A DNA stretch of 64,000 nt from Phlebotomus papatasi (GCF_024763615.1 NC_077224.1:3844001-3908000); one strand, 5' to 3'. Positions 47,801-58,918 are shown, numbered from the stretch's first letter. Numbers and translations are program-made. Notes: generated by a model from the letters alone, not told the origin.

Positions 47801-48829
47801 CCTTACTCTTTGATCTAAAAAAAATATATTTCATTTTATTTTAAAAATATTTTAATCAATTTTAGAAATTTAAGAATGACATCCTGTATAATAAAATTAT
47901 TTTTAACAAAATAAGCTAATCAGTCCAAATATCTTTAAATAAATTTCCTATTTTGCCTTGAGGTTTTGTAAAAAAAAGGTATGGTTATGTTTAGAAATAA
48001 CATTCTAAAACATATTTTTGAGGTTAGAGTTTCCTAATTTTTCACCACAAAAATATATTTTACTGCAAATTTTCTAATTCAAATAAAAAAGAAGGTTTGT
48101 GGTTTGGGAAATTTAAAATATTTTGCACGTTAAAATGCATGGAATGACGCACAAGATGCATAAATTTCCGGTTATCAAAAAATCATTTTCTACTTTAAAA
48201 TTAAAATGAAATTTCGATGCGTAATCAAATTTGTAAAGTTGCGTCACTTTTTTAAATTAATTTTGCTGTAATTATTTTCCTTATTATATTTAAATTCTAG
48301 GTTATGTTTTTCAAACATAACCTTACTTTACAACCTTAGTCCTTCAAAAATATTTTTTAAATCTTTTTATCTTTCAAGAATTTTTAATTATCAAGCCAAA
48401 AACACTAAATAAAGTTTTTTTTTCAAATATCAAAAACATTAAATATCAATTTTAAATTCATATTTAAATTGCTGATGCGAAAAAGATACTTTCTGTGCGC
48501 TTGAACGAGAAATATACTTTTTATGTTTTCTTTTAGAAAGGAAATAAGTGAAATTTGTTTTTTAAAGAAAAAACACAATGAAAAAAGAGCTCTAAAGAAA
48601 TCTCTGAACGAAAGGTGAAAGTACTGTTAGATTTTAGTCGGTTAAATAGCTGAGGTTTGTCTTAGTTTCTCAAGAGTGCAATTACCTTTAGATTTCTGAA
48701 TTTTGTCGGTGTGATACTCAAGAAAAATGCTTCACAGATGTACACAAATGATTTAATATAGAACACTAATAAATCCCACAGGAGCATATAAATATGCTCA
48801 ACACGATTTTCATATAAAAGTTCTGCCAT
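35851..48829 (-). CDS. Membrane-anchored short-chain dehydrogenase, RDH10/SDR16C type
   Basis: The exons, read on the minus strand, are 48829-48686, 44437-44320, 39156-38872 and 36263-35851. The phases (0, 1, 1) close to give 319 residues. The protein is an NAD(P)-dependent oxidoreductase of the classical SDR fold, probably acting on retinol or a related lipid alcohol at ER or lipid-droplet membranes. A hydrophobic N-terminal segment (about 14-42) gives the anchor. T58-G-G-G-G-G-V-G65 is the Rossmann TGXXXGXG motif, NNAG is at 135-138, Asn160 and Ser187 complete the active site, and Y200-S-A-T-K204 is the catalytic YXXXK. GHIVTVAS and LVCPYYINTAMF are typical of the RDH10/RDHE2 branch. Intron 2 is 5.2 kb, intron 1 4.2 kb and intron 3 2.6 kb, all repeat-rich. 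The first exon begins at the first ATG after the predicted transcription start. Substrate is not deducible. Confidence 0.93.
36655..36865. repeat. Inverted repeat in SDR intron 3
   Basis: ATGACAATGTCATATGACAA at 36662 is matched inverted by TTGCCATATGACATTGTCAT at about 36834. It may be a small MITE; target duplication not clear. Confidence 0.45.
37380..38480. repeat. CCAAAATCCCGAA minisatellite with terminal inversion
   Basis: Tandem units such as AAAATCCCGAATGGGCCAAA and GTCCTGAAAATCCAAAATCC, about 30-35 bp, fill about 37400-38325. At about 38335 the orientation reverses (GGGATTTTGATTCATTCGGG) up to 38480. The 223-codon frame at 37598-38269, a repeating KSQNPEWAKVLK peptide, and its antisense counterpart are artefacts of the repeat. 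Confidence 0.8.
39692..39945. mobile_element. MITE with CACTGAGA ends in SDR intron 2
   Basis: CACTGAGAGAAATCCGAAAA at left and TTTTTTTCTCAGTG at right, with an internal palindrome TTACACTTAAAAAGGTGTAA. About 254 bp. Confidence 0.55.
40757..43105. repeat. Palindromic satellite family, second location, with nested transposon
   Basis: Units with TTACTGTTCTCAAGTGCTTC and its inverse GAACTTGAGAACAGTCATGT are the same family as ATRIP intron 3. The array is interrupted at 41464 by a 1.56-kb transposon and resumes at 43024 (CATGAGTGTTCTAAAGAGCG). Confidence 0.7.
41464..43021. mobile_element. TAGGGGA-end transposon, copy 2
   Basis: The ends GGGGAAGGTTTTGCACCTTC and GAAGGTTCAAAACCTTCCCC are inverted, with TA at 41462-41463 and 43022-43023. 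The host repeat elsewhere reads TTTTAGTACATGACTGTTCT (41176), so the pre-insertion site TTTAG-TA-CATGA is known. The interior matches copy 1 (568-2821). It also contains GGTGTGATT(A/C)(T/G)-spaced repeats near 42110, 42296 and 42350. No transposase. Confidence 0.85.
45079..45273. mobile_element. MITE with GGGGAAACTGGGGCACCACC ends
   Basis: GGGGAAACTGGGGCACCACC and GGTGGTGCCCCAGTTTCCCC are near-perfect inverses, flanked by TA at 45077-45078 and 45274-45275. 195 bp, in SDR intron 1. Confidence 0.85.
45390..45705. repeat. CCGCGAAAATCCGCG minisatellite
   Basis: Units of about 28-35 bp built on GGGGACCGCGAAAATCCGCG degrade toward the right. It is an unusually GC-rich island in intron 1. Open frames on both strands here are repeat artefacts. 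Confidence 0.8.
46046..47803. mobile_element. TIR element R, copy 2 (inverted), host of a nested element
   Basis: GGGTAAGTTAAGCTAATTCA at left matches the inverse of copy 1's right end; the right end GACATTTACC matches its left end. Removing the insertion at 46269-47264 leaves about 760 bp. The HTH-like frame is deleted around 47515-47530 (AATATGATTTTTCG|TCGCGG), so it is incomplete here. Confidence 0.75.
46269..47264. mobile_element. TAGGGGA-end transposon, copy 3, nested in element R
   Basis: GGGGAATGTAGGCAGGCTTC and GAAGGCTGCCTACATTCCCC are inverted, with TA at 46267-46268 and 47265-47266. The homologous empty site, GGTGAAAAGG-TA-CACTTTT, is at about 31141-31160 in copy 1 of element R. 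996 bp, no transposase. Confidence 0.85.
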
Positions 48830-48954
48830 TGCTCTTTTTTTTTAATTGAGATTCAATCAATGGAAATGATAGCCAGTCTTATGGGCAGATCTTGGAAATT
48901 TAGTTCTTTCACGGTATACTACTTTCTTCTTCGGTGACTAACTTCCAGTTTGGG

Positions 48955-48988
48955 CGTCTGCCTCGGTCTAAGGTGGAGATCTAACTGA
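48955..48988 (-). promoter_or_regulatory. SDR gene core promoter: Inr plus DPE
   Basis: On the minus strand TCAGTT (48988-48983) fits the arthropod initiator with +1 at 48986. AGACG lies at exactly +28 to +32 (48959-48955), fitting the DPE consensus RGWYV. The predicted 157-nt leader has no upstream ATG before the start codon at 48829. Confidence 0.65.
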
Positions 48989-49930
48989 ATGCAGAGAAAT
49001 GTCGACGTGATTTTGAATTTACTTTCATGGGGAGAAGAGGGAGAGGGCCGGATTTAAACTACGACTAACAACTATTTTCTATGCGGTTTACCAGAAAAAG
49101 ACGAATGAGTGCTTTGTACACCTTGATTACCATGGTGGAATAATTTAGGAAAAAAATTATTAATGATGGTAATAAAAACTTTTAATACCGCATCAATCAC
49201 TATGGTGGCTTTTTTCTAAATACGTACCTGGTATTCTTGTGCAAATGAAAGTTAAATGTAAGAATCACAAAATAAACAAAACTCTTCAAACGTGAGGATG
49301 TTTTTTAGTCACACAATTTTGGGCATAAGCTGCAAAAAAATAAAAAAAAGGTATGAAATTATCCACTTATAGAGAAATCCAAGATTTTAAGCATGTACTC
49401 TACCATGTGACTTATGCAAGAAGTTTTCCTTCACTATGATCTTAAAATTACAAATGAACATTTTGTGAAGTGCACTCTTCAATAATTGTATACTCATCGG
49501 AGGTAATGTGGGGTGAAAAACTTTTGCAATCTTTGCCGGTACAGTATTGGAATAAAATATTAATAACTTCACGTAACATATGCATATAATGATGCGTCTC
49601 TTTTCTTGTCTCTCGCGAATGTTTCACGTCTATCATAAAAAATATTCAATTTGAACAAAAGCAATTGCAATCACATGTCACACGTAGGAAATAAAAGATA
49701 TTATTGTTGTATGATTATGTGATTATGATATTTTAAAATTTGAAAATTTAATATATTATCATTTCCAAGAAAAATCAGAGCTTTAGAGGAGCTTTATACT
49801 TTGACCAAACTTTTCGATTAAAAGCTCTAAAATTGGTAATTAAAAATTGAGAACAGTTACCACTTAGCAAACAATAGGTAAGGTATTACTAGCGCAATGC
49901 TCAAGGCATTGTCCATGTCCACGCTTTTAA

Positions 49931-50463
49931 CCCATTAACGACGAGACAGTTTTCGCTGATTGAAAATCAGCAATAAAAATGAACAAAAACGTGAACAAAA
50001 AGGGTTTTTCTGAAGTGTCTGCAAATGCTTCAATAGGAAACTCCGGAAATATGATATTTTTTTGGAGAGATTTTCTATTTGTTTTAGATGGGAAAGGAGA
50101 AAAAACCAGGTATAAGAACAAATCCTGCACTCAAGAGCAACTCAACAAGGTTTTGGAAGCCTTTCGTTGCGGTTTCACTTACACTGTTTGTTTCCAATTA
50201 GAAACTTTCCCTTGTCTCCATTTAGATTAATTTGTTTCCAATAGCAGCATTTCGCACTAGTGTATTTTTCTTGTATTTAAGAAGTTTTCATATTATATCA
50301 TCTAAAGAATTTTCACTAAACAGTAACATTCTAGAAGAGTCAAGGAGCAAATTTATGTAATTCTCTTCAGAAAAAATTGAACTTAAATTGTTGAATTTTC
50401 TGCCAAAGTTAAAGCGTCTGGAAATGGTTTTGAATTAGGATATTTACCGTAGTCCTTAAAGGG
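49931..50463. mobile_element. piggyBac-like TTAA element carrying a truncated element R
   Basis: CCCATTAACGACGAGAC at left and GTCCTTAAAGGG at right, with TTAA at 49927-49930 and 50464-50467. Most of the interior (from about 49985 to 50450) is element R sequence lacking one end. Confidence 0.65.
49979..50230 (+). pseudogene. Small psq/HTH-like ORF, second copy
   Basis: An 83-codon frame (ATG at 49979) sharing most residues with the frame at 30728-31003, including TQEQLNKVLEAF and the ending TFPCLHLD. It shows the same resemblance to pogo-type N-terminal HTH; function unproven. Confidence 0.4.
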
Positions 50464-50509
50464 TTAAATAATAACTTTGGCCAAGTGCATAAAATACATA
50501 AAATAAGTA

Positions 50510-50877
50510 GAGGAGACTGGGGCAAAAAGTCACAAATCGAAAATTTCAAAATTTAATATTTTCCAAGATAAAAAAGATAGCCGCTTATATTTTTTTCCCA
50601 GATAGGCTCCATAGGCCTTCTTCAATGTCGTAAATTTCTTAGAATTCGAGCAAGGATTTTAGAAAATAAAAAAAAATATTGAAAATTTTTGCTCTATTTT
50701 TGAAATATTTTCCTTGCAGCGATGAATTAGAGCGATAAATTTGAGCGATAAATTAGAGCGATAAATTAGAGCGATAAATTTCTTATAAAATTGCGCTAAT
50801 TAGAAATTTCTGGAGCGTTCGGGTAGCTTGTAAAAATATAAAATATCCGTTTTGTGGTTTTTTGCCCCAGTGTCCCC
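50510..50877. mobile_element. MITE with AGACTGGGGCAAAAAG ends
   Basis: GAGGAGACTGGGGCAAAAAG at left and TTTTTTGCCCCAGTGTCCCC at right, flanked by TA (50508-50509 and 50878-50879). A short GAGCGATAAATTA tandem repeat lies inside (about 50730-50780). Its ends resemble those at 45079-45273. Confidence 0.7.
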
Positions 50878-51699
50878 TACTTAATAATAATTATTTTGGG
50901 TCATTTTATCCATTTTTATACATTATTCGGTTTACATTGTTTATTCATTTCACAAAGTTTACAGTGTATCGTGATAAATTACTCTTTCAGACGCATCAGA
51001 ATTAATATATCATAAATCTAAATTGAGAGTTCTAAGAAACTTCTTAAAAAAACGTTGTAATTGCAAGCACGAGCGACAACTTTGAGGTGTGATCATTGAT
51101 CTTTGTTTTTTGTGTAATGATTTGTCTTTCAAAACCGGACATCGGATTAATTACCACATCTGTTTAAATTTCCAGAGGTGGAATCTCTTCGGAGATTATA
51201 AGCTCTCGGACGTTGACAGTGGTAATGAATCTCATGAATGAAGCAATGTAAAAGACGGTTTAGTTATTTGAGTTTCAATCTTAAAATTTATTGCATATAT
51301 TCTGGCTATTGAGCCCCAAAAAAAAAAAATAAAAGTATTAGTGATGGGGTTCGTGAAATAGCGCGTAATTCAAAACTCGTATAAAAATCACACTTCTGAT
51401 TAAAAGTTTTTGAACAAAAAAAAGTTTTTACGAGCGTTTTCCTTAAAGAATGTAATTTAAATTACTTCTGAATACACAAAAGTGATTTTCTTTTATATTT
51501 TGAATAAGTCCATATATATGACCGACTATATATGTCCATATATATATTCACAGGAGGAAAATAAAAAAGAAATATTTTATTATAAAGTATTTATTTTTAA
51601 ATAAAACTGAGCATAATCATGACATAATTTAGCTGCACAAAGTGAGAAGCTAAATTACATTATGATATAGTTTAAAAATTTCCTTTGTGCTTTCAAATT

Positions 51700-54060
51700 A
51701 GTTGTAATTGAAATGAACTGATGAGAGTCAAGTGGTCTTCAGCCTCAGACTAGATTTTAAGCCTAGTTTCTGATGATCTTAACATCTAAAAAGCAACCAT
51801 TTTTATTAGTTTTTCAGATCCTAATAGATCTGGTCTGTCGGGTCTTCCTTATAATCTAATCCTAAGTGAAATTAAAAAAACTTGATTGATAAGCAATTAG
51901 AGCAGTTAAGCCATAAGGCTAAGTATTATGCCGAAAATAGACACAGGCTGATCCTCGAGAATGCTCAGCTCGACAAATTTGGCGGTAAAAGATCAGCTCA
52001 AATTATCATACACTAAAGCCCAAAATAGACAAAGGGATCGACTTAGGGATCAGCCTGAAAAATGAGGATTGGTGTCGATAACACTCATGGATCAGCCCAA
52101 AATTTGGAGGATCAGGCTGATCTAAATTTATGAGGTCTAGTGAAATTAAGGGGATTAGGCGACATCAGCGCCAGTACTGAAAATAAAAAGCTTCACTTTT
52201 GGGGTTTTTGGGTGCTTTTCGAAATGTCAATTGGGCGAAAAAACATGGAGAGCAATGGTACGCAGTATCGCAAAATATTAAAATTCATTAAGATTGGAGT
52301 AAAGAAAAGATCAGAGTCCTCCGTACTGTACGAAAAATCCATTGATGTTGTACTTGAGAAGCCTTTCAGCAATCAAAGTGTGGAGATTTAATAGAAATTT
52401 ACACTGAAAACGCTAATCCTTGATCCTAAATCCTCAGTGTATGATAGTTTGGGCTGATCCTTTACCGCCAAATTTTTCGAGCTGAATAATCTCCAGGATC
52501 AGCCTGTGTCTATTTTCGGTATAAGGGTTTAGGATCAAGGATTAGCGTTTTTTACGTAAATTTCTATTAAATGTGCACACCTTGATTGCTGAAAGACTTC
52601 TTAAGTGCAATATAAATGCATTTTTCATACAAGTAGGAGCATTCTTACCTTCTCATTATTCCAATCTTAATGCATTATAAGACATTCCGTACCATTATTC
52701 TTCATGTTTTCATCACCGAATTGACATTTCGAAAAGTATCCAATAACACCCAAAGTGAAGTTTTATATTTTTGCCACTGGCGCTGATGTTTCTAATCCTC
52801 GTAAATTTCACTAGATTTCATGAATTTAGAAGCACAGCCTAATCCCCCAAATTTTGGGCTGATCCCTGAGTGTATTGACACCAATACTCATTTTTTCGAG
52901 TTGATCCCTAAAGGCCTTGACAGATCTGAGGATTAGCGGAGAGACGGCTTAGCTTAATTATATTAGAAATACTGGTTAAACTACATCTCCATCATTTTCC
53001 ACTAAGTCGTCTCTCGGCTTAAGTCATTAATGTATCCAGGGCTTAAGGCCGGCTTCAGACCTGAGGCTCGTACCGGTTCTTCGCTAAAGCGGTTTTCAGA
53101 CTAGAGGTTTAACCCAGAAACCTTTTCAGAATTAAATTGAGACTTAGTGCTCAGATTCTGACAACATTGGAATCTGGCGGGCTGTCAAATGGCATTTTTC
53201 GGAAACGGAAACAAAGTGCGTATGTAAACGTTTATGCACAAAAATTATTTCACTCTCGAGTAAGGTAAAGCACCCTCACTCGACCGGGTTCCTCGACTCG
53301 ATCGGTGGGTCAATTTTTAAATATTTCATGGTCAATTTCGTCATTTTCTATGAATTTGTCACTAGTTCGTATTATTCATGAAATGGTCGAGACGAGGAAC
53401 CGGCCGAGCGAGGACAGTTTAGCTTATAGTGGAGAAATTTAATTTTGTGCTTTTGGGTATCTCGGTTTTCCGTTCAAAACATCATAAAACACTACCTAAA
53501 TACGCGTATAATTCTTTGTTCCTTGACCAAAAATATCATAGCTCAGAAGTTAATTAGCATCCTGCGAAAAATATCCTAGATTTGGACTTTGTTATCATCG
53601 ACAAAAACGGATTTTTATAGATTAGTCCAGAAAAATACCTTTTTGCATGGGTACTCAGAGTCGCAATTGATACGAAAGAGTTAAGCGCTAAGTCTCAGAC
53701 ATAAAGCGGTCTTCAGACTTGAGGTTTAGCCCAGTTTCCGAAGGTATCAAAAATCTTAATAACAATCAATTTTATTGATTTTTCAAAATCTAATGGATTT
53801 TTTTGCCCTTAATATTTAATCCTAAACAACAATTTCCTAAAAAAAATCATGCCTGATGTAGAATTAGAGGAGTTAAGCTAAATGATGGCTAAGCCTTAGA
53901 TCTGTAGCCCGTATAACAGATCACTCATCCTTAATAATCCAATCCTAAGTTAAATTTTTCCATAAAATCGTTATTGATAAAAAATAAGAGCAGTTAAGCC
54001 ATATGGCTAAACCTTAGGTCTGAAGCCCGTATAAGTCGATCCTTACGTCTATTTCGGGTT
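51700..54060. repeat. Nested inverted repeats of a CTTCAGNCTNAGG family
   Basis: About 52120-52430 is the diverged inverse of about 52540-52860 (GCGACATCAGCGCCAGTACT against GCCACTGGCGCTGATGTTTC), and AGACACAGGCTGATCCTCGA at 51940 is the inverse of GGATCAGCCTGTGTCTATTT at 52498. Outer pieces at about 51710-51930, 53040-53110 and 53700-54050 share GTCTTCAG(A/C)CT(T/C)(G/A)AG. A short CGAGNNGAGGAACC palindrome lies at about 53290-53400. No gene. Confidence 0.6.
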
Positions 54061-54271
54061 TTAGATCCGAAACCATGATGCATGAATGAGTTCTCTTTTG
54101 AGGGTGTTTTTAGTCAATTTTTATTTTTAATTTAAAATAGACTCATTTTTTTAAGTTTCACAAAGTAAATACTGTTATATTATAGTATTCTATGCTAATT
54201 TATTTTAGAATTTATTTCATATTCTTAAGGTGACTAAGATGCTAAAATGCCCCTAAAACGTTCCCAAGATA

Positions 54272-54608
54272 CAGTAGAGTCCCGCTATAGGCCATCGCTC
54301 TATAGTCCACAATTTATCGAGCGTTGATTTCAAAAGACTGATTTTAAGTTAGGTTATGTTTTTAGTACGCGACATGAAATGTCGTCATAATTATTTTAAT
54401 ATTTTTGGCAAACTTTATTAAGTAGTTGTGATAATTGTGATCCATAATGAAGAGAGCAAGGACAAGTACCACAATCGCAAAGAAAGTGGAAGCCGTCGAG
54501 CAATTTCAATACTAAAAGTCGTCGATTATTTTAAAAAATAACATGGACTATAGTACGACCTAAATGTCAAATCTGGAACCAAATATGGGCTATAGCGAGA
54601 CTCTACTG
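54272..54608. mobile_element. pogo/Tigger-type MITE with transposase N-terminus relic
   Basis: CAGTAGAGTCCCGCTATAGG and CTATAGCGAGACTCTACTG are inverted, with TA at 54270-54271 and 54609-54610. An ATG at 54447 opens a 22-codon frame beginning MKRARTSTTIAKKVEAVEQF. This resembles the start of the CENP-B-type HTH of Tigger transposases, then stops (54513-54515). Confidence 0.8.
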
Positions 54609-54634
54609 TATGCCCAAAATTAAATTGTATTATA

Positions 54635-54952
54635 CACGGCTCTTCGTTATCCGGCTGACTGGGGGGACAAAATGACATTTAGGTTTTTTGAATGATCAAC
54701 GGTTTTTATCTTTTGTGCTGTGTGAATTTATTTTCTGTCTGACAAAGAACAAGAGAATTTTCTTCATGGTGTGCTTATGTTTCATTTTTTATCACAATTA
54801 TGTATTAAAAACTTCGATACAATGGATAATAATACTTTAATTCACACTGGAGGAACTTCATGTTTAGTAAAAATAATTTTGAATATATCAACCGCCAGTG
54901 TTTGACAGCTGTCACCCGGATAACGAAGTGCCGGATAACCAAGAGCTGAGTG
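54635..54952. mobile_element. pogo-like MITE with CACGGCTCTTCGTTATCCGG ends
   Basis: CACGGCTCTTCGTTATCCGG at left and CCGGATAACCAAGAGCTGAG at right, flanked by TA (54633-54634 and 54953-54954). About 318 bp, only 26 bp from the preceding element. Confidence 0.7.
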
Positions 54953-54954
54953 TA

Positions 54955-57023
54955 ATTTGAAATTAATCTATAAGAGGTAGGGTATTTTTTGGAAATCAAA
55001 AACCTAAGATTTCAAGAGCTTTTAGAGTTGAAACAGTTATTATTATAAATTGTTTGGGTTTTGTGCGTCAAAGCTGCTTATGGTATCAATTTTGCATTAT
55101 CTAAATGACCAAAGAGTCTGAAATGTAAAAGAGTTTTAGCAACTTTTGGACCAAAATGAGATGAGATCATTTCTTAAGGAGTGGATTCAGTTGAGCTGCA
55201 GAAACTAAAACCGGGGTCAAAAAACCAATACTTTTGTATATTATTATACTATCACACACACTAAGTTCTCTTTTTGCACTACATTTTGCGTGCTGCATCA
55301 AATGAAAGTACATTTTATTGAATATTGTGCAAGATTTGCACGGATCTATTGTGTAATGCAATATATAGATCAACAAAACATTTGAGTATATTGACTTCAA
55401 AAATGGAGTTTCTAATAAATTCTTCTGGTCGTATTGGGTATTTTTTTTTTGTGCAAGAATTATAGCTTTTTAAAAAATTACTGTATCGTATAAAATGATT
55501 TCGAAAAGAAGATCTGTTTTTGGAATATCTTTGCATTACATGGTGTAATAAAAGCAATTACCAACTCAATGTTTAAAGGCTAACATCGGATCTCGTTACC
55601 TCTAGTCATGAACCGGAAACTAATGTAAAATGGGTTTGTGAAAAAGCGAAAATTTAGCTTGACCTCTAATTAATCTTCACAGAGAGTGAGTTTTTGTTAT
55701 GTTTTTTTTTCTTCAATTTAAAAAATACAAAAGACACTTTTGTGGTAAAAGTACGATATAAGGTCAAATGCTTTAGAAACGGTCGTAAAATATTGTCTTC
55801 AATTGCACTGCACCGCGAGTGGGATAAAAGTAATAATAAACAGAAATTTAGCAGAAATGCTAAATGAATAACTTTAAGAGAAAAAGAATTTGGTAATTGA
55901 TGTGCAAATTAATTCGAAAATTTTCAAAGACCAACTGACGATGACATTGGTGTGATGTTTTTTTTGTTGTTGGAAAAATTAGTTACGCATATGACTTTTA
56001 GCACAAATCAATATAATGAGGTTTGCACAATTAATAAAGCGGAAAATATTTTAATGAATAATGCTGTTGTCTTAAATTTTTAAGCTGAGATCATTGTTTT
56101 AATTTTAAAATAAAATGCAGTCTTGAATTTGATTTGCTCCTCAAAGATGCACCTTGGGAATCATTGCGAAATCGATTTAACAATATATCATTGTGATTAA
56201 TTATACCAATTTTAATCATAGATTGTATTATTTATGACATTTTTGGAGTCTTCAATTTAATCAATCCAAGGTTCTATCAAAAGCAATTTCGATTTAAATC
56301 TTCTCAAGTGTATTTTTCAAGTTGTATTGAATAATTTTCTCAATGATTCTCAACCATATTTACTGGTCACATAATGAAGAAATTTTATGCAAGCGGGACA
56401 TAGACCAAAAAAACAGGATCATGCGCAATTACACCTTCTTGAATTGTGTCAAAAAGTACACTGTTGCAAATGCCACGCAAATTTAGAAATAATAGCCCAG
56501 AGCCAGTTGAGCAAGAGACACTTCAACTTCAATCTAATCAAATTATACTTTAATAATGTGAAGAGGTAAAAAGTTACTCCGCGAAGGCCACAGGTAATTT
56601 CAATCACAATTTTTATTCGGGAGACTCGAGATTTCATTTGACGAAAAGACGATGAGCGAACCACAATCCAAGGTCGCTGCCTAACCTCTTTTCACTTAAC
56701 AAATACAATAAATTTTTTAAAATCATATTTCTCTAGCACTACCATCTCACAAAATTGCCATCAAATTTTTCTGATTTTTCTACACAATTTAATGAGAAAT
56801 TTATTGGCGTATTTCTCTTTCTGTGTAACTAATAAAAAAAAAATTATTGAGACTTTTTATGATCGATGTCTGAGCTCATACACAGAAAAAAACACTGCGG
56901 AAATGTTTCTGTTTTTGGAAAATGGATGACAATTAGTGTAGAGGCCAAACAGTTGGAGATAACGACTTGAGATCTTCAGAGGACCCCCTATAAATCGATC
57001 TTACCCGGCTAATACATTAAGTA
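54955..57023. other. Intergenic DNA, no gene seen
   Basis: AT-rich sequence without a bounded repeat or a frame that I recognise. The short frames near 55167-55557 and 56387-56664 lack protein-like features or splice context. Confidence 0.4.
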
Positions 57024-57260
57024 GGGTAAAGTGGTACAAGTTGGACAATGCAATGGTACAATGTGGACAGGGCTTTTTGCCTTGATAAATTTAGTACTTT
57101 ATTTTTATTTGTATATTTTGAATGCTTTAGTTTTATAATTTGGTTCCTTGTGCTTAAAAACAAATTTTGTACTGTATTTATCAAGAAAAAAGCCATGTCC
57201 AACTTGTACCTGCGAATTGTCCAACTTGTAACACTAATTCCAAATTATATCACTTTACCG
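57024..57260. mobile_element. MITE with GGGTAAAGTGGTACAAGTTG end
   Basis: GGGTAAAGTGGTACAAGTTG at left. The right end ...ACTTTACCG is its shorter inverse, with TA at 57022-57023 and 57261-57262. Inverted GTCCAACTTGTACCTGC and GTACAAGTTGGACAATGC phrases lie inside. Confidence 0.6.
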
Positions 57261-57539
57261 TACTTATTAAGGACTTAATCATCTCGTTCAGTAATAACCT
57301 TCCCGATTTGAGGTTTCTTCTTTACCGATTCGAAGGTATATCAGAGAAAACTTACCTAAAAACTCGTTTGAAGTTCGAACGTTTAAACCGACGAATTACA
57401 CAAAAGTGAGCAAGTTCATTCAAAGGATATTTATTTTACTGAAATTGCAATTCAAACTTTTTGCCATCTTGAAATACCACAAAAATTCACTTTTTGCAGT
57501 AAACTTTGCACAGTTTGACATTTTTGACGATTGAAGTGT

Positions 57540-58140
57540 CAAGACATTTAGTACAAATCATCGTGATATTTCCTACTTACTAAAGAATACATTTTCATCG
57601 CCATTGTGCTTTTCTTGCCATCAATAGAGCTTTGAAAACTAATGAAAGATTTTAATTGATTATTTCAATCAAAATTCTGATGAGTATTTTAGTACAACTT
57701 AATATTCCATTTAGTACAAATAGTGTGTAATTTCTATATCGTCAATGTGCATCTCATGCTCTCACAGAAGCTTTGAATACTATGGATTTTTGTTTGGTTT
57801 TTTGTTTCATTTTAAAATTTTGATAAATGTTTTAGTACAAGTTGACATGATTATTAGCACAAATTATAGGATAGTTTTCTACGATCATTGGGCTCCTCTT
57901 CCCTTTCAAATGTTTTAAAATTTTGTTTTAGCTAAAAAAATGTTTTTTTTAGTAAAAATTATCATATTTAGTACAAATTAAAGGTCACTTACATAATCTT
58001 TTGTTACTCTACATCTATTTAATTCAGTAAAACGTAAAAATCTAAAGCAATAGTCATACCACGATTTTTAGCATTATTCATAATTATTTTCACTATTTAA
58101 TTGGATAATTGGAAAATTTCTTATAAGAATCTTTTAGTAC
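57540..58140. repeat. Degenerate tandem repeat of about 140-145 bp
   Basis: TTTAGTACAAAT-type phrases recur at about 57548, 57690-57715, 57831-57860 and 57966. Partly conserved blocks between them are TCATTGGGCTCCTCTTCC against TCAATGTGCATCTCATGC. Copies are strongly diverged. Confidence 0.45.
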
Positions 58141-58156
58141 ATGCATGTACTAAATC

Positions 58157-58282
58157 AGAGGTGTGCAAGAAACCGTTGAAACCGAATTAACGTCAAAATA
58201 AGTTTCTATAGTAGCGTTTTGACCATTGACGTACAAGTTTCATTTGACGTTAATTCGGTTTCAACGGTTTCTTGCACACCTT
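58157..58282. mobile_element. Near-perfect palindromic MITE, copy 1
   Basis: AGGTGTGCAAGAAACCGTTG continues as AAACCGAATTAACGTCAAA and is mirrored exactly by TTTGACGTTAATTCGGTTTC ... CTTGCACACCT. About 126 bp with a short loop; it should form a stable hairpin. Confidence 0.8.
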
Positions 58283-58918
58283 TGTACTAAATGTATAAAA
58301 ATACACTGTAATCTTTCTTTATAAGTTTTTAACTTCTATTTGTTATGGGTATTTTTTTTAAAGCATTCTTTATTTAATGAGCAATATGAAAAAAAAAATT
58401 ATAAAGGGTTGGTTCTGCACATAGATGAATTATATATTTAGCACTTCGACATAAATATCAATATCACTTTCTATGTGTAATATTTAAATCTATAAACACT
58501 ATAATTTTTTACCCATAGTGTAATATTAACTAAAAATATAAAAATGGGAAACACATTTTTAGTACGGACTGCTCATACTAGAATACTTGAATACTTTTGG
58601 TCTAAAGTTTACTTAGGGTGCAATAGTAATAAAATTTGTATTTTTATTCCTTTTTCCAAATTAAAGAGGGGTATATTAATACAAAAAAAAGGAAGTAAAA
58701 CAAGGAAAAATCCTCATTGTTTTACGCAAAGCAAATTGGTCTTACATTATGGCAATTCATTAAAAATAATTATAAAATATGTCATATTCTTAATTTCCCA
58801 ATGACTTTTTTACAATGAGTGGAGCTTTCATATTTGATTTATATTCATTTTTTTCTTAATTTTTCTTCATTTTTTTTAATTTTTTTTTTTTTAATACAGG
58901 GAAGAATTAATTTAGAAC

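Noticed and set aside
49206..49330. Exon-like interval on the minus strand (TTTTGCAG acceptor, GTACGT donor)
   Set aside because: All three frames contain stops within about 50 bases. It could at most be an untranslated exon, and the SDR leader is already explained by the nearer Inr/DPE promoter.
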